This document shows positions 38,174-46,885 of a stretch of 64,000 nucleotides of DNA, one piece after another; the stretch's first letter is position 1; each line of letters opens with the position of its first letter. Origin of the DNA: Pseudomonas viridiflava (lineage in GTDB: Bacteria; Pseudomonadota; Gammaproteobacteria; Pseudomonadales; Pseudomonadaceae). A program made the translations under genes and the position numbers. The notes beneath the pieces were generated by a model. The model was not told where the DNA came from. It made no database searches and saw only the letters and a list, made by a program, of their open reading frames with translations. The stretch is taken from positions 1 through 64,000 of the forward strand of contig NZ_UTBG01000171.1 of assembly GCF_900580675.1 (NCBI RefSeq), read 5' to 3'.

Positions 38174-39341
38174 GCAGCAGCACCTCCAAGGTCTGGATCC
38201 GGGGAATGTTCAGCTCGCTGATGATGTCGGCCGTGGCAAAGCGCAACGACTCGATGCCCGCGAACTGCTGGTGAAGCTCTTCACCTAGGCGGCTGAATGA
38301 AAACCGCGACTGGGGATAGGTCAGCGTCGGCTGGAAGTCGGTGGCGGTGCTGTCGCGAAAGGCGGCGCGCACGAACAGCGCGGCGTTGTCTTTGAGGTTT
38401 TCCCGTTGCTCGATCGTCAGCGTGGAGCGCGGCCAGATCTCCAACTGCACCGTGTGCAGGGTTTCGGGCATGACCATCACCAACAGGTCATCGCCGTGGC
38501 CGTGGTTGCCCTGGTCGCGGATATGCGCGTTGATTTGTTCCAGGTACGGCGCCGCCGGCACATCTGCCTCAAACAACACAAAGGCATTGGCGCTGCCCGG
38601 GCCACGTGGGGCGTCATGTTCGAAATACACGCCATCGGGGCGCACGCCCGGGAAGGCCGAAATCATGGCGCGATACACCGCGTCGGTGTGCCACTGGTTG
38701 ACCGCTGAAAACTGATTGCGGGTGCGCAAGCGCAGCTCGTCGTTGGGTTCAGGATCTGCACCTGGTGTGGTCAACCAGCCGTCGCCATTTACCACCTGGG
38801 CAATGCCTGGCACCGGCACCGGCAAGATCGCGTAGTAACCCGGGGCCAGGTTGAAGCCGGCGCCGGTGTCGATCGCCTCGACCGGGATCTGCAACTGCAT
38901 CAGCCCATCAGCGAATATGCCCACGGCGGTGGTCATCACCTGGTAGATATGGCCATTGATCGACGCGGACTGCACCAGTGTCCCGGCCGGGACTTCCAGG
39001 ACGCCGCCGGCGGCTTCGCGGGTGAACAGCAAAAAGCCCTTGGCCTTGGTCGCCCCTTTGCGCTCAACGTTCACCGCCCAGGCCAGCATATCGAGCCAGG
39101 CCCCTGCAGCAGTTTTGACGAAAAAGTTGGGCAGGACCGTGTCCACGAAAAAATCCAGAATCCACATCACCGGCTTGGTCACCAGGGCACGCACCACCCG
39201 CCAGAACGGCGAGTAGGCGCTGGTGTTGCTCAACTTGCTGCCTTGGGCGGCCACTTCCTTTTCCCACGCCTGCAGCAGCCCTGCCTCGGTCGTGGGAATG
39301 CCGGCGTCGGCCAACGCCTGCTTAAAATCTACGTCGCTCAC
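38166..39341 (-). CDS. baseplate protein J-like
   Basis: This 391-residue protein has the baseplate J family core (LFTREAAGGVLEVPAGTLVQ, VPVEAID-like IPVEAIDTGAGFNLAPG, NDELRLRTRNQF and PNRVDGV-like GVRPDGVYFEHD). The start is GTG 39341, preceded by GAGGTGGATTT, and overlaps the previous stop; the frame is open to 39479 without family resemblance. It forms the baseplate wedge together with the gpI- and gpW-like proteins. Confidence 0.85.
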   Translation of the reverse strand: MSDVDFKQALADAGIPTTEAGLLQAWEKEVAAQGSKLSNTSAYSPFWRVVRALVTKPVMWILDFFVDTVLPNFFVKTAAGAWLDMLAWAVNVERKGATKAKGFLLFTREAAGGVLEVPAGTLVQSASINGHIYQVMTTAVGIFADGLMQLQIPVEAIDTGAGFNLAPGYYAILPVPVPGIAQVVNGDGWLTTPGADPEPNDELRLRTRNQFSAVNQWHTDAVYRAMISAFPGVRPDGVYFEHDAPRGPGSANAFVLFEADVPAAPYLEQINAHIRDQGNHGHGDDLLVMVMPETLHTVQLEIWPRSTLTIEQRENLKDNAALFVRAAFRDSTATDFQPTLTYPQSRFSFSRLGEELHQQFAGIESLRFATADIISELNIPRIQTLEVLLHD

Positions 39342-39655
39342 AAATCCACCTCGATGTTGCCGAATTTCAGGGTTGTCGCCGTGACCAAGTACTGGCCAGG
39401 CTGCAGCTGGGTGATCTGCGCCGTGCCCGGTACCAGGCGCTCGTCGGCCTCCACCAGCAGTTCCAGTTGCTGGATACAATCGCGCTGCTTGAGCCGATCG
39501 CGCTCAGCCACCAGGGTGACCAGCAGGCCGCTGTCGCGGATCATGTGAGCGATGTCCTGGGCGATGCTGGCCCGGTCATCAATCAGCAGCGGCTGACGCG
39601 ACGGGTCCAGCACCAGGTCATTGCCGGCAATCAGCAGATCGATGTATTCGCTCAT
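39338..39655 (-). CDS. DUF2590 baseplate protein (gpW/gp25-like position)
   Basis: This 105-residue protein starts MSEYIDLLIAGNDLVLDPSR and has IAQDIAHMIRDSGLLVTLV, matching the small DUF2590 phage family found in HP1-type tail operons. In position it corresponds to gpW/gp25 wedge proteins. Both ends overlap neighbours by four bases. Confidence 0.72.
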   Translation of the reverse strand: MSEYIDLLIAGNDLVLDPSRQPLLIDDRASIAQDIAHMIRDSGLLVTLVAERDRLKQRDCIQQLELLVEADERLVPGTAQITQLQPGQYLVTATTLKFGNIEVDL

Positions 39656-41637
39656 CCGCCCACCGACATGGCGACCATGTTTTCCATCTCCAGGGACGTC
39701 ATAGGCTTGCTGTTGTGGATCTCGACTTTCTCCACGTGCATGCCTTTGTTCTGGCTGCTGTTGTTGTTTTGGATACTGGTCAGCAGCCCGCCCTGGGGCA
39801 CGGCGTTAGGCCGCGCCGGCGACAGGCTTGGTATGGCCGCGTTGATGGTTTGCTGGGCCTTTTGCGCAGCTGCAGTGGCGTCCACGTTGTTGACACCGAT
39901 GTCGGTACCGGGAACCTCGGGCATAGCGCCAAAGCGGGTTTCAATGTCCACGCCCGGGATCTTGTTCAGCATTTCGATCAGGCCGTTGATGGCCGTGTGA
40001 AAGATCGCGACGATCCCGTCCCATGCGGCCTTGGCCATCCCGGACCAACCGCCCATTGAGGCGAACCACTCCGAAAGCGCGGTGAGTTGATCGCTGACCC
40101 ACTTGAACGCCTCGCTGTTCATCAGCGCGTCCGTCCACTCGTTCCAGTACACGACGGCGGCTATCACCGCCGCCACCAGGGCCATCACGCCGATCACGAT
40201 CCACACCACCGGGTTGGCCAGCAGCGCGGTGTTGACCAGCCAAATCGCGCCCTGCCACATGAGCATCACGCCGCGAACCAGGCCCAGCACCGCAGTCAGG
40301 CCGTACACCACGGTGATGTAACCCAGCATGAAAGCCTTCTGCAGCAGGAATACCGCCGTGGTCCGCAGGCTGATCATCTGCACAACTTTCCAGACCGTCA
40401 CCATGGCCAACCAAGCCATACGCCCGGCGCCGACGGCGAAAGTCAGCAGGGACATGACGGCGATCAGGGCCAGGATCGTCAGCGTGACAATGCCGATCAC
40501 CCGGGTGATGTTCGGGAACATCTGCGCCCAGCGGGTCATGGTGCCGGCGATGCCTGATAGCTTGGCCATCAACGGCGTCAGGATCGGAATCAACGCCTGG
40601 CCAAAGGCAATGCGCAGCCCCTCGATCGCGGCCGCGAACTGTTGCCAGGGGTCGACCATCGACATGGCCATGTTCTTCGCGTCCTCAAGACCACGCACTT
40701 TGCCCAGCTTGTCCATGCTGTTGCGCAAGCGGTCGGTGTCTTTGGCCAGGGAGCTGATCACCTGGGCGCCCTCCCCACCAAATGCGTCCATCAGCTTGGC
40801 GCTGGCCGACGCGCTGGTCAGGTCACCCAGTTTGCCCTGCAGCTTGTCCATGATCTGCAGCATGGGCAGCGCTTTGCCGTTGGAGTCGGTGAACTTCATC
40901 CCCATTTTTTCGGACGCGGCGCCCAGGTTTTCAAAGAACGCCTTGTAGCGCCCGCCGGCGTCGCCGCCTTCCATGGTGCTGCTCAGCGAACCGATCACCG
41001 CGAACTGTTCGGCGATATCGACGCCGGCAGCGGTCGCGATCGAGCCGACTTCCTTAAAGGCGTCCTTGAGCTGGGCGCCGTCGGTGCGGAACAGCTGCAC
41101 GGCCAGGGCGGTCTGCCCGCCGAGTTTTTCAACCCATTCGCCCTTGCCCATGGCGTCTGCCTGGCCTTTGAACAGGTTGTACATGGTGCCCACGTAGGCG
41201 CCCATGGTGTCGGCGTCGGACTTGGTGGCCTTGGCCAAAAGGTTGCTGGTGTTGGTGAAGGTCGCCAGCTGGCTGCCGGTCAGGCCCTTGATAGCGCCCT
41301 CGATGCTGTAGGCCGACGCCACAAAATCCCGGGCGTTCTCGCCATAGTTCACCGAGAACTCCAGGGCTTTCTGATTCAGCGCGGTCAGCGCGTCTTCGGC
41401 TACGCCCAAGGATTTGACCTCGCCCAGGGCGCGGTTCATTTCCAGCGCAGGCTGCAACGATTGGTTGATGCCGACAAAAGCACCCGTCACACCGGCCAGG
41501 CCCATACCCATGGTCTTGATGTTCTTTTCGCTTTGCTCGGTCAGCTCGGAAAAGCCCATCTTCACCTTGCCCAAAGGTGCGGTCACCTTGTCGGTCAGGG
41601 CGAGGATGAAGTCCAGGCGGGCGCTACGATCGGCCAT
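39652..41637 (-). CDS. tail tape measure protein
   Basis: This 661-residue protein sets tail length. It has helical N-terminal segments (LDFILALTDKVTAPLGKVKMG), a Gly/Ala-rich central TMP domain (about 50-330, GAIKGLTGSQLATFTNTSNL) and a hydrophobic region of several membrane-like helices (about 385-510) that may help DNA entry. It starts eight bases after the end of the frameshifted tail chaperone, the usual arrangement. Confidence 0.9.
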   Translation of the reverse strand: MADRSARLDFILALTDKVTAPLGKVKMGFSELTEQSEKNIKTMGMGLAGVTGAFVGINQSLQPALEMNRALGEVKSLGVAEDALTALNQKALEFSVNYGENARDFVASAYSIEGAIKGLTGSQLATFTNTSNLLAKATKSDADTMGAYVGTMYNLFKGQADAMGKGEWVEKLGGQTALAVQLFRTDGAQLKDAFKEVGSIATAAGVDIAEQFAVIGSLSSTMEGGDAGGRYKAFFENLGAASEKMGMKFTDSNGKALPMLQIMDKLQGKLGDLTSASASAKLMDAFGGEGAQVISSLAKDTDRLRNSMDKLGKVRGLEDAKNMAMSMVDPWQQFAAAIEGLRIAFGQALIPILTPLMAKLSGIAGTMTRWAQMFPNITRVIGIVTLTILALIAVMSLLTFAVGAGRMAWLAMVTVWKVVQMISLRTTAVFLLQKAFMLGYITVVYGLTAVLGLVRGVMLMWQGAIWLVNTALLANPVVWIVIGVMALVAAVIAAVVYWNEWTDALMNSEAFKWVSDQLTALSEWFASMGGWSGMAKAAWDGIVAIFHTAINGLIEMLNKIPGVDIETRFGAMPEVPGTDIGVNNVDATAAAQKAQQTINAAIPSLSPARPNAVPQGGLLTSIQNNNSSQNKGMHVEKVEIHNSKPMTSLEMENMVAMSVGG

Positions 41638-41644
41638 GTGGTTC

Positions 41645-42102
41645 CTATCCGTTCAACGCATGGGCAATGCCGTTTGCTACGGCAAATTCCATGCGCTTCC
41701 AGTGTTCGTCTTCCAGCCACTTGGCCGTGCCCATGTTCTCGATGCTGGGCTCGGCACCAGGTAGCCAACGGTTGGTCAGGGCCAGCAACTGGCCCAGGCC
41801 GTCCTCGGTCAGGCGCTCAGCGTACTCAAGGGCTTTTTTACGATGATCCCGACGTCAGGCGCGTATTCCTCAAGGAGCGCGCCGGCGATTTGCATGGTGT
41901 TCACCGGGTTGGCCATCAGCTCGCGTAGAGCGGCTTTTTCAGCCGGCAGCACGGTGCTGCTCAGCAGGTTGAAGGACGGCGCCACCTTGTTGTTGGCGGT
42001 CATGGCGTTGAAATACTTGGTCACGTCCTGGGGGGTCAGGGTGAAGGTAAATTCCTGGGCGCCGATTTCCAGGGTGATTTCGCGGGCTTGGGTCTGGCTC
42101 AT
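41645..42102 (-). CDS. tail assembly chaperone E-E' made by -1 frameshift
   Basis: The upstream frame (42102 to 41809) codes for a 97-residue E-like protein. At 41839-41833 it contains the slippery heptamer A AAA AAG in the reading frame (GTA AAA AAG). A -1 slip there enters a second frame running to TAG at 41645, reading ALEYAERLTEDGLGQLLAL and ending NGIAHALNG, 62 residues with no start codon of its own. The fusion would be 152 residues. This is the standard tail chaperone arrangement just before the tape measure gene (as P2 E/E' and lambda G/GT). Confidence 0.82.
41809..42102 (-). CDS. tail assembly chaperone E-like (unshifted product)
   Basis: This 97-residue protein starts MSQTQAREITLEIGAQEF, contains a helix-forming middle (PAEKAALRELMANPVNTMQI) and stops with TGA just after the slippery site. 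It should be the more abundant chaperone that coats the tape measure before tube polymerisation. A ribosome site is weak (TACGAAC). Confidence 0.8.
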   Translation of the reverse strand: MSQTQAREITLEIGAQEFTFTLTPQDVTKYFNAMTANNKVAPSFNLLSSTVLPAEKAALRELMANPVNTMQIAGALLEEYAPDVGIIVKKPLSTLSA

Positions 42103-42143
42103 GTTCGTATCCGTAGTGGTGGTTGGTTTGAAGTGGATTCAGG

Positions 42144-42596
42144 TCAGCGCAGGCAGACCTGGTGCACGTAGTCCTGCAGGCCCAGGATCATTTGCTTGCT
42201 GCGGGCAAGCTGATCTCTGAGGGTGAAATAATCCGGTCGAGCGTTTGCTGCGAGTTCGGCGGTGGTTGCATCAGCCACGCTGCCGGCGCTGGCTTTTTCG
42301 GTGCCGTCGGCGCTGCAGGTGGCGTTGATGCGCAGCCGCTGACGGCGACCGTCAACAGCGCGCTGCAGCTCAAGGTTTGAAGCGCGTTCATGGTCAAGCT
42401 CCAGGGTTCGTTTAAGGTCGATCGCGTCACGCTCTGCCAGCATTTCGCCGCTGACCCGCGCCGCTTCGCGTAGGCCGCTGACTTCATACAGGGCGGCATC
42501 ACGTTCGCCACGTACGGTGTCGAGTTGCTCGCGCAGCCCGTAGATCGCCAGCAAGGCCGCCAGGCACACCAGCAGCCGCCAAGAAAGCTCAATCAT
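42144..42596 (-). CDS. Rz-like inner-membrane spanin
   Basis: This 150-residue protein has an N-terminal membrane helix (MIELSWRLLVCLAALLAIYG) and a long periplasmic coiled coil (LREQLDTVRGERDAALYEV and on), the i-spanin layout. It lies after the endolysin gene; start ATG 42596 overlaps the lysozyme stop. With the nested Rz1 it should fuse the inner and outer membranes at lysis. Confidence 0.82.
   Translation of the reverse strand: MIELSWRLLVCLAALLAIYGLREQLDTVRGERDAALYEVSGLREAARVSGEMLAERDAIDLKRTLELDHERASNLELQRAVDGRRQRLRINATCSADGTEKASAGSVADATTAELAANARPDYFTLRDQLARSKQMILGLQDYVHQVCLR
42188..42391 (-). CDS. Rz1-like outer-membrane spanin lipoprotein, nested in Rz
   Basis: In another frame wholly inside the Rz gene, ATG 42391 opens a 67-residue protein with a lipoprotein signal peptide (MNALQTLSCSALLTVAVSGC; lipobox VSGC at about 17-20) and a Pro-rich mature part (STPPAAPTAPKKPAPAA, QPPPNS). 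Nested Rz1 genes of this form are classic o-spanins. The signal peptide and Pro-rich character make chance unlikely. Confidence 0.82.
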   Translation of the reverse strand: MNALQTLSCSALLTVAVSGCASTPPAAPTAPKKPAPAAWLMQPPPNSQQTLDRIISPSEISLPAASK

Positions 42597-43129
42597 CACA
42601 ACCCCTCCGCGCACAGCGCCGATTCGGCCAACCGGCGCGCATGCAGTCCTGGGATAAACACCTTTTTGCCCTGGGCAGTGGTGATAAATGCCCATACCGG
42701 GTTTTTTCCGTCAGGAGCCCATGCCAGTGCTTTGCAGCCGTCCTTGATGCGGCCGGCGTTGATCAGGCCAACCGCCCGACTGGCGCAGGTGTGGGCGGTG
42801 CCAAAGTTGTGGCCATGGCTGCTCAGTGCGTCGAAGGTGTTCTGGCCGACCTGTTGATTGGTGATGCAATCGGCGAGCTGCAGCTGCCCTTTGCGGATCA
42901 CCAGCTGCTCCACCTCTTCACAGCGGGCGTCCGACCAGAAGTCACCAACAACCACCGGATATGGGCTGGTGTGTCGGGTGATCCCTTTACATACGGTCGG
43001 TAGGCCCTGGGCCAATTTGTCGGCATAGACGGTGTTTTGGCCGTTGCCTTCCCAGGTGCCCAAAAACACCACCAACGTGGAGCTGCACAGCGCAATGGCA
43101 CCGGCGGCGATCTTGTTGCGCAGGCTCAT
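42596..43129 (-). CDS. endolysin, lysozyme family, probable SAR type
   Basis: This 177-residue lysozyme-like protein has an N-terminal weakly hydrophobic segment (AAGAIALCSSTLVVFLGTW, about 8-26) directly before the catalytic region (Glu in WEGN, then VYADKLAQGLPTVCKGIT, the E-8-D-5-T style active site of P21-like GH24 lysozymes). A signal-anchor-release export route fits this pattern. It cleaves peptidoglycan at lysis. Coupled to the membrane protein gene before it and the spanin after. Confidence 0.8.
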   Translation of the reverse strand: MSLRNKIAAGAIALCSSTLVVFLGTWEGNGQNTVYADKLAQGLPTVCKGITRHTSPYPVVVGDFWSDARCEEVEQLVIRKGQLQLADCITNQQVGQNTFDALSSHGHNFGTAHTCASRAVGLINAGRIKDGCKALAWAPDGKNPVWAFITTAQGKKVFIPGLHARRLAESALCAEGL

Positions 43130-43422
43130 GGGAACAGGATCCGCAACAGCGCCGGCCCGACCATCTGCGCCACCACGCCCAACACGGTCAGCACCGCCAA
43201 CATGCGGGTGACCTTGGTGCCGATGTCGGACACGGTGGCGGTCAGTTCACGCTGGCCGTTATTCAGATCCGAGAGCTGCACGGCCATGTGTTCGAATTCA
43301 CCTTCCAACCGGGTAACCCGGGTCGGCACGGTTTCATGACGTTCTTCCAGGTCGCTGACGCGGTGTTCAAGCACGGCGTAACGGCTTTCCAGGGTGCCTT
43401 TGGGCTTGGCACGTGCGGTCAT
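43126..43422 (-). CDS. small membrane protein of the lysis cassette, possible holin
   Basis: This 98-residue protein has a charged coiled-coil N-terminal two thirds (LESRYAVLEHRVSDLEERHE) and one C-terminal membrane helix (MLAVLTVLGVVAQMVGPALL). It directly precedes and overlaps the endolysin gene. A holin or antiholin is the likely role from position, though the coiled coil with one helix is not the usual holin layout. Confidence 0.55.
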   Translation of the reverse strand: MTARAKPKGTLESRYAVLEHRVSDLEERHETVPTRVTRLEGEFEHMAVQLSDLNNGQRELTATVSDIGTKVTRMLAVLTVLGVVAQMVGPALLRILFP

Positions 43423-43631
43423 CGGCGCTGTCCTTGCTCAATAAGGGATTGGCACGGCACGCAGCGGGTGATGCCGCCCAGTGCCTGGCGCTTCTCCGGG
43501 ATCGGCTTATCGCAATCTTTGCAGTGGGTCAGGCTTGGCCCGCTCGGCCGTGCTGTAGCACGTGCGGCCGCAATCGCAGCATCACGCTGACGTTGTTCCA
43601 GTGCCTGGGCGCGATCGAACGGGCAAACCAT
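43419..43631 (-). CDS. TraR/DksA-type C4 zinc finger protein
   Basis: This 70-residue protein has a helical N-terminus (RAQALEQRQRDAAIAAARA) and a four-cysteine finger, CKDC and CVPC, 16 residues apart, with the typical IPEKRQALGG between. Phage TraR-like proteins bind RNA polymerase through the secondary channel and mimic DksA with ppGpp. It sits between tube and lysis genes. Confidence 0.85.
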   Translation of the reverse strand: MVCPFDRAQALEQRQRDAAIAAARATARPSGPSLTHCKDCDKPIPEKRQALGGITRCVPCQSLIEQGQRR

Positions 43632-44080
43632 CAGCGCAGGCCCTCGATCTCAGCCGACGCCAAGTACGGCACGCCGTTGACGCGGATAAAGTCCGGGCTG
43701 GTGACGTCAAACGGCACCTTGTGTTTGGACTTCTCGCCGCCTTTAGGGTCGACACTCAACAGGCTGGACACCTTCAACTTGCAGCCGAAGGCTTCAATGC
43801 GCAGCTCTTCCTCGCCGGCCTTGGCAAAAAATACCGAGTCGAAGGGCTCCAACTGGCGGAAGCTGCCGGCAGTGCGTGCGGCCTCGATCAGCAGGTTGAA
43901 GTTGCTGGTGTCGAACTCAAATTCACCGCTGGCTGCCACGTCGCCATCGACATGGCCGTTGGGCACGCCCCGGCTTTGTGCCACGGCCGTGTTATCGGTG
44001 ATATCCAGGGTGCAGCTTTCGACGTGGACCTGCAGGTCGCCCAGGTTGATGTCGAAGTTTTTACCGCCAATACGGGACAT
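43631..44080 (-). CDS. tail tube protein, DUF2597 type
   Basis: This 149-residue protein (MSRIGGKNFDINLGDLQVHV, ending YLASAEIEGL) matches the DUF2597 family, the tail tube of HP1-like phages. It forms the inner tube inside the contractile sheath. It follows the sheath gene by six bases. Confidence 0.82.
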   Translation of the reverse strand: MSRIGGKNFDINLGDLQVHVESCTLDITDNTAVAQSRGVPNGHVDGDVAASGEFEFDTSNFNLLIEAARTAGSFRQLEPFDSVFFAKAGEEELRIEAFGCKLKVSSLLSVDPKGGEKSKHKVPFDVTSPDFIRVNGVPYLASAEIEGLR

Positions 44081-44086
44081 ACGGGA

Positions 44087-45202
44087 TTACTCCGAATCGT
44101 CGTTGGAAAGGTCCAGGGCGATATTCGCCGTGAGGTCTTTCGGGCAATTGAGGGGCTTGATCTTGATGTACACCTCGACCTTGGTTTTGGTGTGCCAGAC
44201 CAGTTGGATGTCGCCGTCTTTGGGGGACTCGATCTCGCCCGGGAACACCTGGCCGGCGAACGTCGTGGACTTGGCCATCACGCGCAACGGCTTCATAAAG
44301 GCGCTGACAGCGGCCGCCATGCTGTTGGCCGTGTTGTTCAAACGCCGATCGGCAACACGCAGGATCAACAGCGGACGTACCTGGCGCGCGGCCTTGTCGG
44401 CCAATCGCAGGTACTCGACAACCTGGAAGTCGCTCGCGGGGGCATCGAGCATGTTGCCGTCACCCCAGAACACGCCCGGGTAGTCGGGGTAAGTTTGCGA
44501 AACCGAAAAGCGGGCCTTGTCGAGTTCCGATCGGACTGCCGACGGCAACGGCACGCCGTCTTTATCCTTGGGTACGCTACCCAGAGCCATAACGGCACCG
44601 GTGGCCACACGCATTGGGCTATCAGCGATGCTGACGCCGGCATTGGCCAGGCGCCCAGCCAAGACGCCCAAGTCATTGCCGTGCAACTGGGGCACAACCA
44701 GGACACGCGGCGCGGCCAAGTCTTTGGTGATCGCTTTCTGCTCTTTCACGTAGTCGGACCAGGACTGCTCCGCAATGATGCCGGCAGTGCTGGCCATCAC
44801 GAACATCCGACGGCCGTACGTGTTGCTGACAGCAATGGCCGCGTCATGCATCGCGGAGAGTTCGGCACCAGAGGTCACAGGTTTGGTAATCACCACCGCT
44901 TCAACGGAATATCCCTGCTGTTGCGCTGCTTCCAGGGCTTCGGTCCAGGTGCCATCTGCAGCGATAGGCGCCGCCAGACATGCCCAGCGATCGCCGCCAT
45001 TGGCTTTGGCGGTTACGACCTGGGTTTTCAGGTCACTGTCCGGCTGACCCAGCATTTCGTCCAGGTCGCTGTCGGTATTCAGGGCGATCAGGCTGCCGAC
45101 GCTCTTTGCGCCGGGGCCGATGAACAGGAAATAGCGCTCGATCTCGGTCACGGCGCCTTGGCCGAGGTTGAGATTGTTGACGCTGACTTTGCCAAGTGCC
45201 AT
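44087..45202 (-). CDS. tail sheath protein, DUF2586 type
   Basis: The 371-residue protein (MALGKVSVNNLNLGQGAVTE, ERYFLFIGPGAKS, VWHTKTKVEVYIKIKPLNCP near the end) matches the DUF2586 family found in HP1-like phages, in place of P2 FI. It forms the contractile sheath. Sheath plus tube of this type define the tail as the HP1/K139 branch rather than P2 itself. Confidence 0.85.
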   Translation of the reverse strand: MALGKVSVNNLNLGQGAVTEIERYFLFIGPGAKSVGSLIALNTDSDLDEMLGQPDSDLKTQVVTAKANGGDRWACLAAPIAADGTWTEALEAAQQQGYSVEAVVITKPVTSGAELSAMHDAAIAVSNTYGRRMFVMASTAGIIAEQSWSDYVKEQKAITKDLAAPRVLVVPQLHGNDLGVLAGRLANAGVSIADSPMRVATGAVMALGSVPKDKDGVPLPSAVRSELDKARFSVSQTYPDYPGVFWGDGNMLDAPASDFQVVEYLRLADKAARQVRPLLILRVADRRLNNTANSMAAAVSAFMKPLRVMAKSTTFAGQVFPGEIESPKDGDIQLVWHTKTKVEVYIKIKPLNCPKDLTANIALDLSNDDSE

Positions 45203-45213
45203 GCAGGGCCTCG

Positions 45214-45894
45214 TTATTTGGGGGAGTTGAGGATTTGTTCCAGCACCTGGTTAACCAGCAAGCTGGTATCCCGATCGGAGCTGACGCCCAGGAACTGGCG
45301 CTTTGGCAGGGTGATTTCCCAGCTTTGCGCGCCGTTGCCCTCGGCTTTTTCGTCGGACAGGATGCGTATCAGCAGGCCTGCCTTGGCGTAGTTCACGTGT
45401 TCTTGAATCCAAGCTACGGATGGCCGGGCCAGGCTCTTTTTGCCCTTTTGGCGCACCTTGAAACCCAGTCGGCGCAGGCGTTTTGCCTGTTTGTCCGTCG
45501 CCGCTAGGCCCTCGGGCACCCTGTTCCACCGGCGCATCTGCGCTGCAGTACGGCGCTCGGTTGCGCCGTGGTGTTGCTGTGCAGCCACCCAGCCGGTCAG
45601 GCCGTTACGCCAGCCCAACGTCGCGACATCCGCGCTCACGCTGGTTATCTGGAGCAACTTGCCCAGGCCGGCTTCCATCTTCTTTTTGCCCTTGCCGTCG
45701 CCCTTGCGTGCCTCGAAAGGTGTGCCATTCAGGTTGCGCTGCTCGCGAATGCGCTTACGACTCATGGTGCGCACGCGCTTGGTGACGTTGTTCAGCAAAC
45801 GCCGGCGCAGCTGCGGGGGCAGGCTCAATAGGGCCAGTTGTTCGCGAACGCCGAGGTGGCCACGGACGTCCAGCTCGAAAGTGCTACGCGCCAC
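45214..45894 (-). CDS. tail completion protein, gpS-like (phage virion morphogenesis)
   Basis: This 226-residue basic protein has the virion-morphogenesis pattern (LPPQLRRRLLNNVTKRVRTMSRKRIREQ, about 27-54; then VATLGWRNGLTGWVAAQQHHG), like P2 gpS. It helps join head and tail. It overlaps the gpR-like gene by 11 bases. Confidence 0.8.
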   Translation of the reverse strand: MARSTFELDVRGHLGVREQLALLSLPPQLRRRLLNNVTKRVRTMSRKRIREQRNLNGTPFEARKGDGKGKKKMEAGLGKLLQITSVSADVATLGWRNGLTGWVAAQQHHGATERRTAAQMRRWNRVPEGLAATDKQAKRLRRLGFKVRQKGKKSLARPSVAWIQEHVNYAKAGLLIRILSDEKAEGNGAQSWEITLPKRQFLGVSSDRDTSLLVNQVLEQILNSPK

Positions 45895-46330
45895 GGTTTT
45901 GCACCTCGCCGTGTTCAGCGGTCCACAGATCGAATGCGACCAAGCCCCACTTTTTCCCGAACGCGTCGACCAGGCCGTTGGGGTCTTCGGCCAGATGCTG
46001 GGCCTCGATAAACTCCAAGGTCAGTTCCAAGTCCGCCTCGTCTGGGGTGACCTGGTCGACGGCGAAAGTCGGCGCCGGCAGATCGTCATCCCGGTCGGGA
46101 TCGTTGGATTCCAACCAGCCGCCCAGCAGCGCCATCAGCAACGCCGGATTGCCGGCGAAACGCTCGATCACGAACACGGCGCGATATCGCATATCGCCCA
46201 TGTGCAGGCCCTGGGTGGTGTCCTTCCAGATCAGATCCAGGTTGACCTGCTCGGCCCAGCTGTCGATCTGCTCAGGCAGCACCAGGTTCAGGCCGATCAG
46301 GTAGGCGGTCAGGGCGCGAAGCTTGTTCAT
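45884..46330 (-). CDS. tail completion protein, gpR-like
   Basis: This 148-residue protein starts MNKLRALTAYLIGLNLVLPE and has YRAVFVIERFAGNPALLMALLGGWL, the usual P2 gpR features. It is needed for tail completion. It overlaps both neighbours by short stretches in a tightly packed operon. Confidence 0.78.
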   Translation of the reverse strand: MNKLRALTAYLIGLNLVLPEQIDSWAEQVNLDLIWKDTTQGLHMGDMRYRAVFVIERFAGNPALLMALLGGWLESNDPDRDDDLPAPTFAVDQVTPDEADLELTLEFIEAQHLAEDPNGLVDAFGKKWGLVAFDLWTAEHGEVQNRGA

Positions 46331-46788
46331 AGCAGCGCCGCCGTGATGCGGCCACGGCCCTGCAGCGAGCGCACAGCCTGTTGGCTGAACGCCAAGAAGG
46401 TTTCCGGGCGATCGGGCAACTCCTTGCCCAGGTTCTCCGCGCTGTCACGGCGGATGATGGTTGCGAACTGGGTCAACAAACTGGCCTTGGCTCGGCAGTA
46501 CACGGCACGCTTGTACGTCGCCGCTTGAAAGGTGCGCTCCGGCAGGACCGTGGTGTCTGCAGACTCAACGTTTGACACTCCACGGCCCTGCCAGCGCGCT
46601 TTTAACTCGGTCAGGTCGGCATTGACCTCGGTCATCGCCGTGGTCAGGTCAGCGCCCAGCATGTCCAGCACATACTCCGCCGGCAGGCGATACCCCTTCT
46701 GGAATTCAGACACGGAGAGGTTCGGCCAAAAGCCGTCGTTCTCGATCTGCTGTTCCACCAGATTGGTGGGTCTACCGGAAAAGCTCAT
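46327..46788 (-). CDS. head completion protein, gpL-like
   Basis: The 153-residue product has a gpL-like core (FWPNLSVSEFQKGYRLPAEY, then ERTFQAATYKRAVYCRAKASL). It binds the head after DNA packaging to allow tail joining. Start ATG 46788 (MSFSGRP) is chosen; ATG 46839 (MDRPTEN) is in frame and would give 170 residues, nearer P2 gpL, so the start is open. Confidence 0.75.
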   Translation of the reverse strand: MSFSGRPTNLVEQQIENDGFWPNLSVSEFQKGYRLPAEYVLDMLGADLTTAMTEVNADLTELKARWQGRGVSNVESADTTVLPERTFQAATYKRAVYCRAKASLLTQFATIIRRDSAENLGKELPDRPETFLAFSQQAVRSLQGRGRITAALL

Positions 46789-46885
46789 TGCTGGGTGCTC
46801 AAATAGGGCGGGGAGCCTGTTTTCAGTGGGACGGTCCATAAATGGGCGGCTCACTTCCACAAGTCCCCGCTGGGGGGGTAGTCGG

